From a bacterium (lineage in GTDB: Bacteria; Electryoneota; RPQS01), in contig JADJEH010000015.1 of NCBI GenBank assembly GCA_016702305.1, forward strand, positions 1 through 54,546: 54,546 nt of DNA. The letters run 5' to 3'. How positions within the stretch are numbered: the first letter of the stretch is position 1; every line of letters starts with the position of its first letter. The notes below the pieces were generated by a model. It saw nothing but the letters and a program-made list of their open reading frames with translations. It searched no databases and had not been told where the DNA came from. This document shows positions 1 through 8,709 of the stretch, piece after piece. The position numbers were made by a program, and so were the translations under genes.

Positions 1-1
1 A

Positions 2-232
2 AACGAAGACCGCTGGACTTCTTACTTGCGAAGTCTTGGATTCATGAGATTAGGAGAGCTAGAGGCGGACGGAAAACCCTCGCCAGATGAAGGCAATTTC
101 AAAGACCTCATGACTGACTTCGGTTTGAAGAAGGAGATCATTAAGAGTCCGTGGGTGAAAGGCGGGCTGTGGGTAGAAGAAATAAAGTGGCTGGAGAGAA
201 ATTCGATCCACTCAAAGAAGGAAACACAGTGA
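2..232 (+). CDS. Partial ORF at the window edge, unknown protein (C-terminal part)
   Basis: The reading frame is open to the left edge, so only the last 76 residues are present; an internal TTG at position 26 need not be a start. The protein ends in a lysine/glutamate-rich stretch (SKKETQ). I recognise no domain. A strong hairpin terminator lies about 80 bp downstream, which supports a real gene ending here. It belongs to the left integrated element by position. Confidence 0.4.
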   Translation, partial: NEDRWTSYLRSLGFMRLGELEADGKPSPDEGNFKDLMTDFGLKKEIIKSPWVKGGLWVEEIKWLERNSIHSKKETQ

Positions 233-311
233 TTCGAATACTGGACTCAAATATACGCGAGTCCGCCAGCTAGTTGCACGACAGATAGAGAGATCTTCTG
301 CTACTGAATGG

Positions 312-340
312 AAATGCCTAGGAAAACCTAGGCATTTTTT
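312..340 (+). terminator. Rho-independent terminator
   Basis: A perfect 11-bp stem (AAATGCCTAGG paired with CCTAGGCATTT) closes an AAAA loop and runs into a T tract ending at 340. It sits downstream of the partial ORF that ends at 232 and probably terminates that transcript. Confidence 0.8.
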
Positions 341-583
341 GTGCTCAATGTCGAGTCGTAAGTTAGCCTAACCGCAACCAACACACTAATTTCTATTAAC
401 AAGAATTAGATGTTCAATTACGTACAGTTGCCTGCACCGCTGACCCACGGCTGCTGCAGCGCCATCCTTAGACAATAAATCGACCTGGCCAGGTCGTGTT
501 CACCAGCCGCCGAGGATGCGGGTAGGTTGATCACGGCCTTTTGTCGTGTTCCCCTCCTGCTTCGGCAGAGAGGCAACACGATC

Positions 584-1127
584 ATGCAGTCAGAAGCCGA
601 GTGGATGGAAAACATGCTACCCATCGCGAAGGAGTTCGCCCATTACTATTCGACCGATCCAGCTAAAGCGGACGATATGTCCGCCGACGCTCTTGTGCAC
701 CTGCTTGCTGTGCATCGGACATCACCGGATCGCAACCTTATAGAGAAAGAAGGGTATTGCCGCAAAGTACTTCAGAACAAGATCCGGACTTCTGCAGAGT
801 CGAGAAGCGTCGCATGGTTCGGCTGGAGCGGCTAAGCGAAGAGTCTGAAGGTAGCAGTGGATGCCCCGAAGAACACCAGGTACACCAGACTCTAGAGGCT
901 CTATTCGACGACGAACAATTCGGAGTTCGAGGACCATGACGAGCTGCTTAAGACATTCAAGAAGTTGCGACTACACTTATCGACGAACGCGTCAGTTACT
1001 GGATGCAATCTATGAGCAAGACACCTGAACAGACAACATCTCGCGCAAGTAATCCGGCATTCGCAACGCAGATGCGGTTCGCGCTACCCTTTCCAATATC
1101 CAGCGTAAAGCTAAGACATTGAAATAA
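584..1127 (+). pseudogene. Sigma-70-family-like factor, frameshifted
   Basis: The ATG at 584 follows a purine-rich stretch (AGAGAGG). The first frame (to about 800) gives a helical segment with the flavour of sigma region 2 (MLPIAKEFAHYY, ADALVHLL, GYCRKVLQNKIR). The gene then continues in other frames: RMVRLERLSEESE, then QLLDAIYEQD, and finally DAVRATLSNIQRKAKTLK before the TAA at 1125-1127, which looks like a region 4 helix-turn-helix end. At least three frameshifts are needed, so it is either decayed or badly sequenced. Such small sigma-like proteins in mobile elements could drive element genes; that role is inference. An alternative is a different helical DNA-binding protein. Confidence 0.45.
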
Positions 1128-1362
1128 CTGAATTTTTCCAAATAGAGCGCACCATCGTTATTTCTTCGTAAAGCTGATACGAACGAAAAGTGTCAGCGAC
1201 CACACAGGCAGATTGCTCTTTGACATAGTTAGTCCACCCTCCGGAAGGTCTTTCCGGGTCTGCCGCGACAAGAATAGGCGATGGCCTCGCCCCATCATCA
1301 ATTTGCGAGCCGAATTGGTCACGGTTTAGACCAAATGATTCAACTATAAAGGTACTCCTATC

Positions 1363-1822
1363 ATGGAAAACCTAAACGTCCTCCCCCTGCGTAAAGCAGC
1401 AGAAGAAATCGGTATCACAGACCTCGACACACTCCGTAAGGCAGCCAAGAAGTTCGGTGCACTCGTCACCGTAGCGGTCTCGATTACGTAGACCGCGCCC
1501 GTTTCGATGAAGGCGTCAAGGACGAGCTTCAGATGAAAGTCGAGCAGGGCGCTCGCCGCGCCAACACGAAGGCCTCAGGGGGCCAGCACTTGGGCCTGTT
1601 GCAGGCGCGCATTACACTGGCTCCCCCTCGCATTGCGTCAAAGGAACGCGCGATCACCGCCGCCCACAAGGAAGTCGAAGCAGCCGAGAAGACAAGTACG
1701 AGAAGAATCGTGCAAAGAAGGCTCTGGCTGACTTGGAAGACGGGCTGAAAAAGCTTAAGGCAAATCTGGAGAAGGACCAGGCCGAGCTCGACCGCATCCT
1801 GAACGAAGAAGACGAAGCGTAA
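1363..1822 (+). pseudogene. Small charged coiled-coil protein, two frameshifts
   Basis: The ATG at 1363 opens a frame beginning MENLNVLPLRKAAEEIG. A single-base loss near 1475 (ACC before GT) moves the frame to one reading SGLDYVDRARFDEGV, and a second near 1693 (GAAG before ACAAG) moves it to one reading KDKYEKNRAKKALADLEDG and ending NEEDEA with TAA at 1820-1822. Joined, it is about 153 residues: an N-terminal segment like a small DNA-binding motif, then a lysine/glutamate-rich coiled coil with an acidic tail. Both shifts are one-base losses in short runs of the same base. I do not recognise the family. Confidence 0.5.
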
Positions 1823-1838
1823 GCTTCATATCAACAAA

Positions 1839-1895
1839 CCCCAGGCGCCGATCAGCTTCTCTTATGTCATAAGAAAGTGCGGTCGGCGTCTGGGG
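1839..1895 (+). other. Long nested hairpin between two element genes
   Basis: The outer arms (CCCCAGGCGCCGA at 1839-1851 and TCGGCGTCTGGGG at 1883-1895) pair over 13 bp with one G-T wobble. Inside them TCTTATG (1860-1866) and CATAAGA (1868-1874) form a second stem, extended by CTT/AAG with one bulged C. No T tract follows, so a simple intrinsic terminator is unlikely on the plus strand. It may be a structured RNA, a processing site or a protein-binding site. Confidence 0.55.
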
Positions 1896-1950
1896 TACCT
1901 AGGCTACTATCACGACGCCAACATGCGTCACATAAATCAAAGGAAGATAC

Positions 1951-2547
1951 ATGCAGAAAACCGCACAAAAATACTTCGTTCGTGCGTTCGAGCTTATCGA
2001 AAAGGGGAAATTGCCCCAGGCAATCAAGGAGATCGGCAAGGGACTTCGATTTGCCCCGAACAATTACGGCGCTATTGTAAATCGCTGCACTTGCTATTCA
2101 ATGCTGGAGCAATTACCGGAGGCGCTGAAGGACGCTGATCGGTTGGTTGGTTTGGATCCCAACAATCATGTAGGGTATCTGCTGGCAGGCAACATCATGG
2201 CGGAAATGGGGCAGGACCTTCATGCTCAGGAATCGCTCAATGTCGCCATTGCCATAAGGCCGAATGAACCTGCTGCCTACGTTGGGCGCGGAAACATCAG
2301 CATGAAACTGGGGAAAGTCGACAAAGCATTCAACGATTACGTGCATGCGCTTAGGCTCAACCCAACGCTGTTCGAAGCACTGATCGGACTTGCTCGTTCG
2401 CTGCGTTCTCTAGGCAAACTCGAGTGGGCCGCAGAAGCCTATGAGAAGCTGCTGTCAATGATTGATGATCAATCATGCCCCATCGCCAAGGAAGGCCGTG
2501 CAGAATTGAATGAGGTCAAGAAGCAGTTGCGTGGTGGCAAGCGATAG
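1951..2547 (+). CDS. Tetratricopeptide-repeat protein
   Basis: A 198-residue protein made of about five TPR-type helical pairs, with the usual pattern of small and aromatic residues (for example AFELIEKGKLPQAIKEIGKG, then NNYGAIVNRCTCY, EPAAYVGRGNISMKLGK, TLFEALIGLARSLRSLGK). TPRs are protein-interaction scaffolds; the partner is unknown. There is no signal peptide, so it is probably cytoplasmic. The ATG at 1951 follows an AAAGGAAG ribosome site. Unlike its neighbours in the left element the frame is intact. It ends in a basic tail (KKQLRGGKR). Confidence 0.8.
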   Translation: MQKTAQKYFVRAFELIEKGKLPQAIKEIGKGLRFAPNNYGAIVNRCTCYSMLEQLPEALKDADRLVGLDPNNHVGYLLAGNIMAEMGQDLHAQESLNVAIAIRPNEPAAYVGRGNISMKLGKVDKAFNDYVHALRLNPTLFEALIGLARSLRSLGKLEWAAEAYEKLLSMIDDQSCPIAKEGRAELNEVKKQLRGGKR

Positions 2548-2714
2548 GGAAGATCGAATAGACTGAATATCGGCATTTCTGGACTTACGCTACACACGTG
2601 TAATGAGGTGCCGGAATCAAAGCAACGAAGTCCAGCGGGCGGCTGCTCGACACCGCCCCCCGTGTCTTCCGCGACGCGCTAAAGGTAAACACATCAATTC
2701 AGGCATAAGAAGTA

Positions 2715-3008
2715 GTGGCGACCAACGAACTAAAACTCGACGAGATTCTTCGGCTCCTCCGTGACATGCACACGGGACCCGAAGGGTCAGTGAGTCCGTG
2801 GTTGACCCCGGAACAGGCGGCGGTCTATCTCGGTGTGTCGCGCACGCGCATCTATCAGTACATTCACGAAGGAAGCATGCCATTCCATCGCCTGCCTGAG
2901 TCGAATCTAATTCGACTTCACACGCTTGAACTCGACGCATGGGTGCGGAATGGGTCGCAACCTTCAATACAAATCAACAAAGACACAATCAGGAGGATTT
3001 TGAAGTAA
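2715..3008 (+). CDS. Excisionase-like helix-turn-helix protein
   Basis: A 97-residue protein with a MerR-type HTH of the excisionase (HTH_17) kind at residues 32-75: LTPEQAAVYLGVSRTRIYQYI followed by a basic wing and an R-L-H strand. Proteins of this family bind DNA near attachment sites and bias recombination towards excision. The start is GTG at 2715. Its TAA overlaps the ATG of the integrase (TAATG at 3006-3010), so the two are translationally coupled, which fits a paired Xis/Int module. Confidence 0.75.
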   Translation: MATNELKLDEILRLLRDMHTGPEGSVSPWLTPEQAAVYLGVSRTRIYQYIHEGSMPFHRLPESNLIRLHTLELDAWVRNGSQPSIQINKDTIRRILK

Positions 3009-4026
3009 TGCCAGTCACTGTTCGATTCTTGGAAAGGAAGAAGGGGCGGACGTACTTTCTCGACATCGTTCACGACGGCCGAAGAAAGAAGGTCTCGCTC
3101 GGTGCGGTCAGCAGCCGCGAGGCTCGAGACATTGCAGCGAGAACGGAACGCGAGTTACTACTTAATGGTTGGCCCGACAAGAGGCCCGGGAACTTGTCCC
3201 TATCCGAGTTCATGTCACAATATTTCGACTATTGTGTTGCCACAAAATCTGGCAGCACGGTGAAGACCGATCGATACGCACTGCAAACTTTCTCGAGGTT
3301 CATCGGCAATGTTCCCCTGTCCGAAATCACCACGGACAGAATCGAGGAATTCAGGCTGCACCTCCTGCGGAAAGTGACGCCGACGTCGACAAACGTTGTA
3401 CTTCGACATTTGAAGTCAGCCATGTCTTGGGCTGCCCAGCGAGGATTGATCTCCACGAGCCCAGCGACAAAGGTAAAGTTGAACCGCGTGCCGCGAAACA
3501 CGCACATGCGATTCCTCGACGATGGAGAGATTCAGCGTCTGCGGGATGCAATCGGAGATGACCCGCAACTTCGGTGCGTTGTCGACTTTGCTTTGTGGAC
3601 AGGTCTGCGGCGCAACGAGATCATCAACCTGCAGTGGTCAGATATCGATCTAAATCGCAAAGTGCTTATCGTTCGCAATAAGGAGGGATTTCGCACCAAG
3701 TCCGGTAAGTCACGTAGCATTCCGCTTAACGGTCAACTTGTGGCGATGTTGATAGAAATGAAAGCCGTAGGCTGCCGGCCGGAGAATCGGGTCTTTCCGG
3801 TCAACTACTGGACACTGGGCCAGCACTTTCGTCACGCTGCTCGAGTTGCCGGATTGGAGGAATCACACTGCATACACTTCGGCATACATTCGCTTCGCAC
3901 CTGATAATGGCGGGTGCTGACGTAAGGTCGGTCCAGGAGCTACTCGGCCACCACGACATCACGGTTACTATGATCTACAGCCACCTTAGTCGAGACCACT
4001 TTCATACGAACAAATTAGACAAATGA
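3008..4026 (+). pseudogene. int: Tyrosine integrase, frameshifted near the C-terminus
   Basis: The ATG at 3008 has a strong AGGAGG site at 2991-2996. Order: an N-terminal arm-binding region, a SAM-like core-binding domain (about residues 60-145), then the catalytic domain. Catalytic residues visible are Arg in TGLRRNEI, Lys in KSGKSRSIPL and His/Arg in HSLR. The frame then stops at 3904, but the next frame continues with MAGADVRSVQELLGHHD and the nucleophile Tyr in MIYSHLS, ending at the TGA at 4024-4026. Compared with the family, a few residues between HSLR and the MAGADV helix are missing, so a short deletion causes the shift. It would catalyse site-specific recombination at the tRNA-Lys 3' end. 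Whether the break is real is unknown. Confidence 0.8.
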
Positions 4027-4028
4027 AA

Positions 4029-4062
4029 AAGCCCTGCAAAACAATGTTTTAGCAGGGCTTTA
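4029..4062. terminator. Hairpin terminator between integrase and tRNA-Lys
   Basis: The arms GCCCTGC plus AAAAC and GTTTT plus GCAGGGC pair around an AAT loop with one bulged A. AAAAA lies on the left and TTT on the right, so on the minus strand the hairpin is followed by TTTTT. It probably ends the tRNA-Lys transcript and may also end the integrase transcript. Confidence 0.7.
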
Positions 4063-4067
4063 GCTTG

Positions 4068-4140
<73 letters not shown>

Positions 4141-4153
4141 CGACAAGGCCAAG

Positions 4154-4182
4154 AAGGTACTAAATCCCCTCTCGAATGTCAA
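4154..4182 (-). promoter_or_regulatory. Sigma-70-type promoter for tRNA-Lys
   Basis: On the minus strand a perfect -35 TTGACA (4182-4177) and a -10 TACCTT (4159-4154) are separated by 17 bp, ending 13 bp upstream of the tRNA. Spacing and position are as expected for a strong tRNA promoter. Confidence 0.75.
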
Positions 4183-4188
4183 GCCGGA

Positions 4189-5010
4189 CTATCCTCGGGA
4201 CGCGCTGTTGGTACGGCTGGTGGTGGCAGACCAAAGTGGGGCGATTAGTCCCAGGACCAAGGCGGCGACTGGCCCGCTGATTTCGCGGAGATCCGGCAGC
4301 AACGAAGTCTCCAAGCCAACAAGTCCGCCGATCACGATTGTTACGCTGGCTGCCGCCAGCCCAACGACGACCCCGGCGCCACATTTGGCCAGGAAGAGAT
4401 TGCGGCCGTTCCAACCCAACATGGAAAGCAGTAGCCATACTGGGCGGCGGCGCGCAAACAGGGTTCGCAACAACATCCCAGCCAGAGTCCACAGTGAAAC
4501 CTGCGCAATTAACGTGAAGCGGTGCCAGTCAGTCTCACTAAGAGGATGGTTCTCGAACATCGTATGGACCGCCTCCTCCGGGTAGACCGCTTTGGTCACG
4601 CCGGGCCACTGGGTCACATCGTGTAAGAACATCTGCACCTGCCGAAAAGTCCGCGCGGAAAGTTTCAGCCGGACAATCGCCGGGAAATCCTGCTCGGCCA
4701 GCACACCGGCCAAGGAGTCTCCTAACTCTTGGGCAATTTCGGCCCGGACATCGCTTCGACTCAAGGCAAGAACCTCGGCAAGGTCGCTGCGATCGCGCAG
4801 GAATCGCACCAGGGAGTCCCGCAGCGACAGCCGGTCACTATCCAATTCAAGCTCAATGGGAACCGTCCGCAGGGTCCCGACCGCCGACGGTCGCTTGATG
4901 GCGGTTATCCACCACGGCGCTGTGGCGGATAAGGTCAACGCGACGACTGCCATCGTCGTAAGCAACAGCCGCGCCGTCAGTGTGCGCCATATTTGTTGGA
5001 GGATGAACAC
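4189..5010 (-). CDS. ftsX: FtsX-like ABC transporter permease
   Basis: A 273-residue membrane protein with the FtsX plan: an N-terminal transmembrane helix (about residues 14-38), an extracytoplasmic domain (about 40-155), then three further helices (about 160-185, 205-230, 240-260). With FtsE it forms an inner-membrane ABC complex that activates cell-wall hydrolases during division. The GTG start at 5010 overlaps the stop of the ATPase gene (TAGTG), so the two are coupled. The sequence is divergent, and another FtsX-fold permease is possible; the paired ATPase and topology are the main support. Confidence 0.75.
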   Translation of the reverse strand: MFILQQIWRTLTARLLLTTMAVVALTLSATAPWWITAIKRPSAVGTLRTVPIELELDSDRLSLRDSLVRFLRDRSDLAEVLALSRSDVRAEIAQELGDSLAGVLAEQDFPAIVRLKLSARTFRQVQMFLHDVTQWPGVTKAVYPEEAVHTMFENHPLSETDWHRFTLIAQVSLWTLAGMLLRTLFARRRPVWLLLSMLGWNGRNLFLAKCGAGVVVGLAAASVTIVIGGLVGLETSLLPDLREISGPVAALVLGLIAPLWSATTSRTNSASRG

Positions 5011-5723
5011 TATTGAAGTGTCCCATCACGCAGAATCAACCGCCGAGCGTCATCACACCGTGGGGCGGTCCGGGAGGCCGTCATGACGATGGCCGTTCCT
5101 TGCGAGCGTGCTCGGTCCAGTTGTGATGACAGCAGGGTAAGCGTAGCAGCATCCGCCTGCACGAAGGGCTCGTCGGCCAGCAACAGCACTGGCCTGTGAA
5201 TCAAAGCACGCGCCATTTGCAGGCGTAGTCGTTCGCCTCCGGACAGACCCGTGGGCTTCCTCAACGCCGCCGGGCTCAGTTCAAACTCAAGCAGTGCCTT
5301 CATGCCGCGCGACCGCCATTCGGCGTCTTTGGCTCCCGCGAGAATCAGTGGCAAAGCAATGTTGGTAAGACAGTGCTCGTCTTCCAGAAATAGCGGCTGT
5401 TCGAGTACGATACCCAGCTTTCGGCGCAGGTTGGACAGTTGCGCCGCTGTAAGCGGCACCAGTGGCAGTCCGGCCACTTCTGCCGTGCCGGAAGCCAGCG
5501 GAATGTCGCCCCACAGCGCCCGCAACAGTAGCGACTTGCCCGATCCCGAGGCGCCTTCAATCAACACCAATTCGCCCGCTTCGACCCGCAGATTGACGGT
5601 TGACAGTAAGAGACGGCCGCCGATGGTCACCGCGCAGTCCTGCAAGTGAATAGGGGAAGTGGTGGCAGGCAATGAGGAGGGAATTGGCTTAGGGTGTTCT
5701 GCGCGCGACTCGGCTTGCGCCAT
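5010..5723 (-). CDS. ftsE: FtsE-like ABC transporter ATP-binding protein
   Basis: A 237-residue ABC ATPase: Walker A GASGSGKS (57-64), Q-loop LEQP (107-110), signature LSGGE (160-164), Walker B LLLADEP (180-186). It would power or gate the FtsX-like partner encoded directly downstream. There is an N-terminal extension of about 25 residues rich in Pro and Ser before the first strand. The ATG at 5723 is the only early start in frame. It is divergent from hppA, with a 97-bp intergenic region that must hold both promoters. Confidence 0.8.
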   Translation of the reverse strand: MAQAESRAEHPKPIPSSLPATTSPIHLQDCAVTIGGRLLLSTVNLRVEAGELVLIEGASGSGKSLLLRALWGDIPLASGTAEVAGLPLVPLTAAQLSNLRRKLGIVLEQPLFLEDEHCLTNIALPLILAGAKDAEWRSRGMKALLEFELSPAALRKPTGLSGGERLRLQMARALIHRPVLLLADEPFVQADAATLTLLSSQLDRARSQGTAIVMTASRTAPRCDDARRLILRDGTLQ

Positions 5724-5820
5724 GACACGTAATCGGTTATATTTCGGTTAGATTGGTCCGCGCCCGGCCAATCGGCCTCGAAACGCGGTTAAGAAAGCAC
5801 GAGAATCTCACAAAAGCAAC

Positions 5821-7824
5821 ATGCATTCAACCAATCCCGGCATTCTATCGCTTGCAGCGGGCGCTGCAGGGCTGATCCTCGCGCTGATCTTGTATCTGCT
5901 TGTGCGTAGACAAGCGGCGGGCACGGACCTGATGCAGAAAATAGCCGCCCGCATCCACACCGGGGCGATGGTCTTCTTGCGCGCAGAGTACCGTATCCTG
6001 GCCGTGTTCGTGATCGCAGCTGCCAGCACACTGTACTTCTTTCACCCGCATCCGCAGACGGCTTATGCATTCATGGTCGGGGCGGCGTGTTCGATGCTCG
6101 CTGGCTACATTGGACTCAATGCAGCCACGATTGCGAATGTGCGCACGACGTGGGCTGCCCGGGAGAATGGTCAAAGTGCGGCCCTTGTCACGGCGTTCTC
6201 GGGCGGCGCGGTGATGGGCCTGGCGGTCGCGTCGCTCGGGCTGGTCGGTCTGGGCGGACTCTTTTACTACTACAGCCTCGATCCGCAGGTTGATCTGCCT
6301 GAAGTTCTGGTCGGAATGTCCATGGGCGCCTCATCAATCGCGTTGTTCGCGCGTGTGGGCGGCGGAATCTTCACGAAGGCCGCGGACATTGGCGCCGACC
6401 TGGTCGGCAAGATGGAATACAATCTCAACGAAGATGATCCCCGCAATCCCGCCGTAGTTGCCGATAATGTCGGCGACAACGTCGGTGATACGGCCGGCAT
6501 GGGTGCTGATCTGTTCGAGAGCTACGTCGGAGCGATTGTCGCGGCGATAGCCATTGCCGGCTCAGGAGCCGCCTACGCCGCGCAGAAAACCGCCTACATG
6601 AGCTATCCACTGCTCTTGGCAGTGGCTGGGCTGGCAGCTTCCATTTTGGGCATCTTCGCAGTCCGACTGTTTAAGAACGGCGATCCCGGACGAGCCTTGT
6701 CTGCCGGAACGGTCCTCGCGGCGGTCACGTTCTGGGTGATGGGCTACTTTGTGACGAAAGACTTGCTGTTGCCGATGGGAGCCTTTTGGGCGATGATATC
6801 GGGCTCGGTCGCCGGCGGCTTGATCGGGCAAGTCACGGAGTATTACACATCCGGCAAACCTGTGCGTGCGATCGCGAAGTCAGCGACAACTGGTTCAGCC
6901 ACGACGATTATCACGGGTGTGGCAGTAGGGTTGGAATCGGTAGCGTTGCCGATCATCCTGATCGGCGGCTCGATCTGGCTGAGCTTCCACTTCGCGAACC
7001 TATACGGAATTGCCATTGCAGGAATGGGCATGCTGGCGACGGTCGGTATTGTCATGGCCGTAGATGCTTATGGACCGATTGCCGATAATGCTGGCGGCAT
7101 TTCGGAACAGGCGCAGTTGGGGCCGGAGGTGCGCAGGATTACCGACAGGCTTGACAGTCTCGGGAATACCACAGCTGCAATCGGCAAGGGTTTCGCCATT
7201 GGCTCGGCGGCATTGGCGGCCCTGGCGCTGTTTTCGGCCTACACGACGGCGGTAGGTATCTCGGTCATCAATCTGGTGGACGCCAAGGTCGTCATCGGTT
7301 TGCTTTTGGGTGGCATGATGGCTTTCTGGATCAGCGCGATGACGATGAACGCCGTTGGCCGGGCAGCGGCGGCCATGGTGAATGAAGTGCGGCGGCAGTT
7401 CACCGAGATCAAGGGGCTGCTGGAAGGCCGTCCGGGTGTAGAACCGGACATTGAACGCTGCATCACGATATCCACGCGCGGTGCACTGCGCGAGATGATC
7501 TTGCCCGGCCTTTCGGCGATTGCCGCGCCGCTTGTGGTGGGATTCGTGCTCGGTCCCGAGGCCTTGGGCGGCTTGTTGGCAGGAGCGACGCTGGCTGGTG
7601 TATTATTGGCGCTATTCATGGCCAATGCTGGCGGTGCCTGGGACAACGCCAAGAAGCACATTGAGGCCGGTGAGTACGGCGGCAAGGGCTCGGACGCTCA
7701 TAAGGCGGCGATCGTGGGGGATACAGTTGGTGATCCATTTAAGGACACGGCGGGCCCCTCGATGAACATACTCATCAAGCTCATGGCTATTATTGCGCTG
7801 ATTATTGCGCCGCTCTTGAAGTAG
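5821..7824 (+). CDS. hppA: Membrane-bound ion-translocating pyrophosphatase, K+-dependent type
   Basis: A 667-residue polytopic protein of the family that hydrolyses pyrophosphate and pumps H+ and/or Na+ across the membrane. Substrate-binding motifs are present: DNVGDNVGDTAGMGADLFE from about residue 214, EYYTS near 340, and GDTVGDPFKDTAGPS near 633. The GNTTAA motif at 448-453 has Ala at 452, where K+-independent members have Lys, so I infer a K+-dependent enzyme. Na+ versus H+ specificity is not resolved by eye. In an anaerobe it would recover energy from biosynthetic pyrophosphate, in line with the ferredoxin-based metabolism encoded further on. The ribosome site is weak. Confidence 0.95.
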   Translation: MHSTNPGILSLAAGAAGLILALILYLLVRRQAAGTDLMQKIAARIHTGAMVFLRAEYRILAVFVIAAASTLYFFHPHPQTAYAFMVGAACSMLAGYIGLNAATIANVRTTWAARENGQSAALVTAFSGGAVMGLAVASLGLVGLGGLFYYYSLDPQVDLPEVLVGMSMGASSIALFARVGGGIFTKAADIGADLVGKMEYNLNEDDPRNPAVVADNVGDNVGDTAGMGADLFESYVGAIVAAIAIAGSGAAYAAQKTAYMSYPLLLAVAGLAASILGIFAVRLFKNGDPGRALSAGTVLAAVTFWVMGYFVTKDLLLPMGAFWAMISGSVAGGLIGQVTEYYTSGKPVRAIAKSATTGSATTIITGVAVGLESVALPIILIGGSIWLSFHFANLYGIAIAGMGMLATVGIVMAVDAYGPIADNAGGISEQAQLGPEVRRITDRLDSLGNTTAAIGKGFAIGSAALAALALFSAYTTAVGISVINLVDAKVVIGLLLGGMMAFWISAMTMNAVGRAAAAMVNEVRRQFTEIKGLLEGRPGVEPDIERCITISTRGALREMILPGLSAIAAPLVVGFVLGPEALGGLLAGATLAGVLLALFMANAGGAWDNAKKHIEAGEYGGKGSDAHKAAIVGDTVGDPFKDTAGPSMNILIKLMAIIALIIAPLLK

Positions 7825-7851
7825 CGCAGCGGACTGAACCATGAAGATCAA

Positions 7852-7882
7852 AGCGGGCGGCCTCGATGGTCGCCCGCTAATC
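7852..7882. terminator. Bidirectional terminator between convergent genes
   Basis: An 11-bp stem (AGCGGGCGGCC with GGTCGCCCGCT, one G-T pair) around TCGAT. It separates hppA from the convergent permease gene. Its arms are nearly identical to those of the terminator at 17433. Confidence 0.7.
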
Positions 7883-7908
7883 ATTTCTCGCGCCCGCGCC
7901 GCAACGGG

Positions 7909-8709
7909 CTATTGGCTGCGGGCGAATAACCGCGCCACTAAGAACACCGTGAATAGCAAGAGCACGATAATGGGACCCGGCGGCAGACCGAATTGTGCCG
8001 CGATCAGTGCGCCGACCAAGGCCGTGGCCGAGGCGAGTAGAACCGACCACGTGACGACGACGCCTGCGCGCTGTGTCAGCAGTCCCGCAGTGACTCCGGG
8101 GATAATGATCAATGCGCCAACGAGCAGGACGCCGGCAATCTTCATAGCCAGTGCAATGGTGACGGCCAGGATCGCCAGACTGCCCAGGTGCATCCATCGC
8201 ACTGGCAATCCGGCCACGCGGGCGCCTTCGGGATCGAACAGAAAGAGCAGCAGCGGTTGCCAGTATAGAACCAGCAACGTGATAACGGCCACGGCCAGTG
8301 CCGCCAGAAAGTAGACATCGCCAACGAACACCTGTCCCAGGGAGCCGACGAGAAACTCTTCGATATGGCCGCCGCCGCAATCATCATGCACTTGATCATG
8401 AACACCTGACAGCAATAGGCCAAAGGCCACGGCGGCCGAAAGCATGATCCCGATCGCGCTATCCGAACTCATGTCGTCACGTTTCGGCAACAGGCCGACG
8501 CCGAGACTGAACACGAGTGCCGAGAGCAGTGCGACGGGAAAGACGGGCCAGTGAAAAAACAACGCCAACCCGACGCCCGCGATCATACCGTGCGATGCGC
8601 CGTGCCCCATAAACGCCAGGCGCCGATGCACGACGATGAAGGATTGCGCGCCGCAGGAGACTCCCAGCAGCACGGCCGCCAGAATCATGGGCCAGAGCTC
8701 AATGTTCAT
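7909..8709 (-). CDS. znuB: ZnuB-like metal ABC transporter permease
   Basis: A 266-residue ABC-3 family permease with about eight hydrophobic helices, encoded next to its ATPase. The family moves Zn2+ or Mn2+ (or chelates) through the inner membrane. I use the ATG at 8709, where the hydrophobic protein begins (MNIELWPMIL); the frame is open further upstream but only as the shadow of the ATPase gene. This start overlaps the ATPase stop by 11 bp, which fits translational coupling. A His/Asp/Cys-rich loop (HDQVHDDCGGGH) in the middle may bind metal. No substrate-binding protein gene is adjacent. Confidence 0.85.
   Translation of the reverse strand: MNIELWPMILAAVLLGVSCGAQSFIVVHRRLAFMGHGASHGMIAGVGLALFFHWPVFPVALLSALVFSLGVGLLPKRDDMSSDSAIGIMLSAAVAFGLLLSGVHDQVHDDCGGGHIEEFLVGSLGQVFVGDVYFLAALAVAVITLLVLYWQPLLLFLFDPEGARVAGLPVRWMHLGSLAILAVTIALAMKIAGVLLVGALIIIPGVTAGLLTQRAGVVVTWSVLLASATALVGALIAAQFGLPPGPIIVLLLFTVFLVARLFARSQ

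Larger units (their letters stand above)
1..4067. mobile_element. Right end of an integrated element inserted at tRNA-Lys
   Basis: This segment carries a tyrosine integrase whose 3' end lies about 40 bp from the 3' end of tRNA-Lys, preceded by an excisionase-like HTH protein; this is the usual arrangement of an element integrated into a tRNA 3' end. The cargo visible here is a sigma-like gene, a small coiled-coil gene, a TPR protein and a partial ORF at the left edge. The left boundary and the second attachment site lie outside the window. Several genes carry frameshifts. No phage structural genes are seen, so integrative element, genomic island or satellite remain open. Confidence 0.7.
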
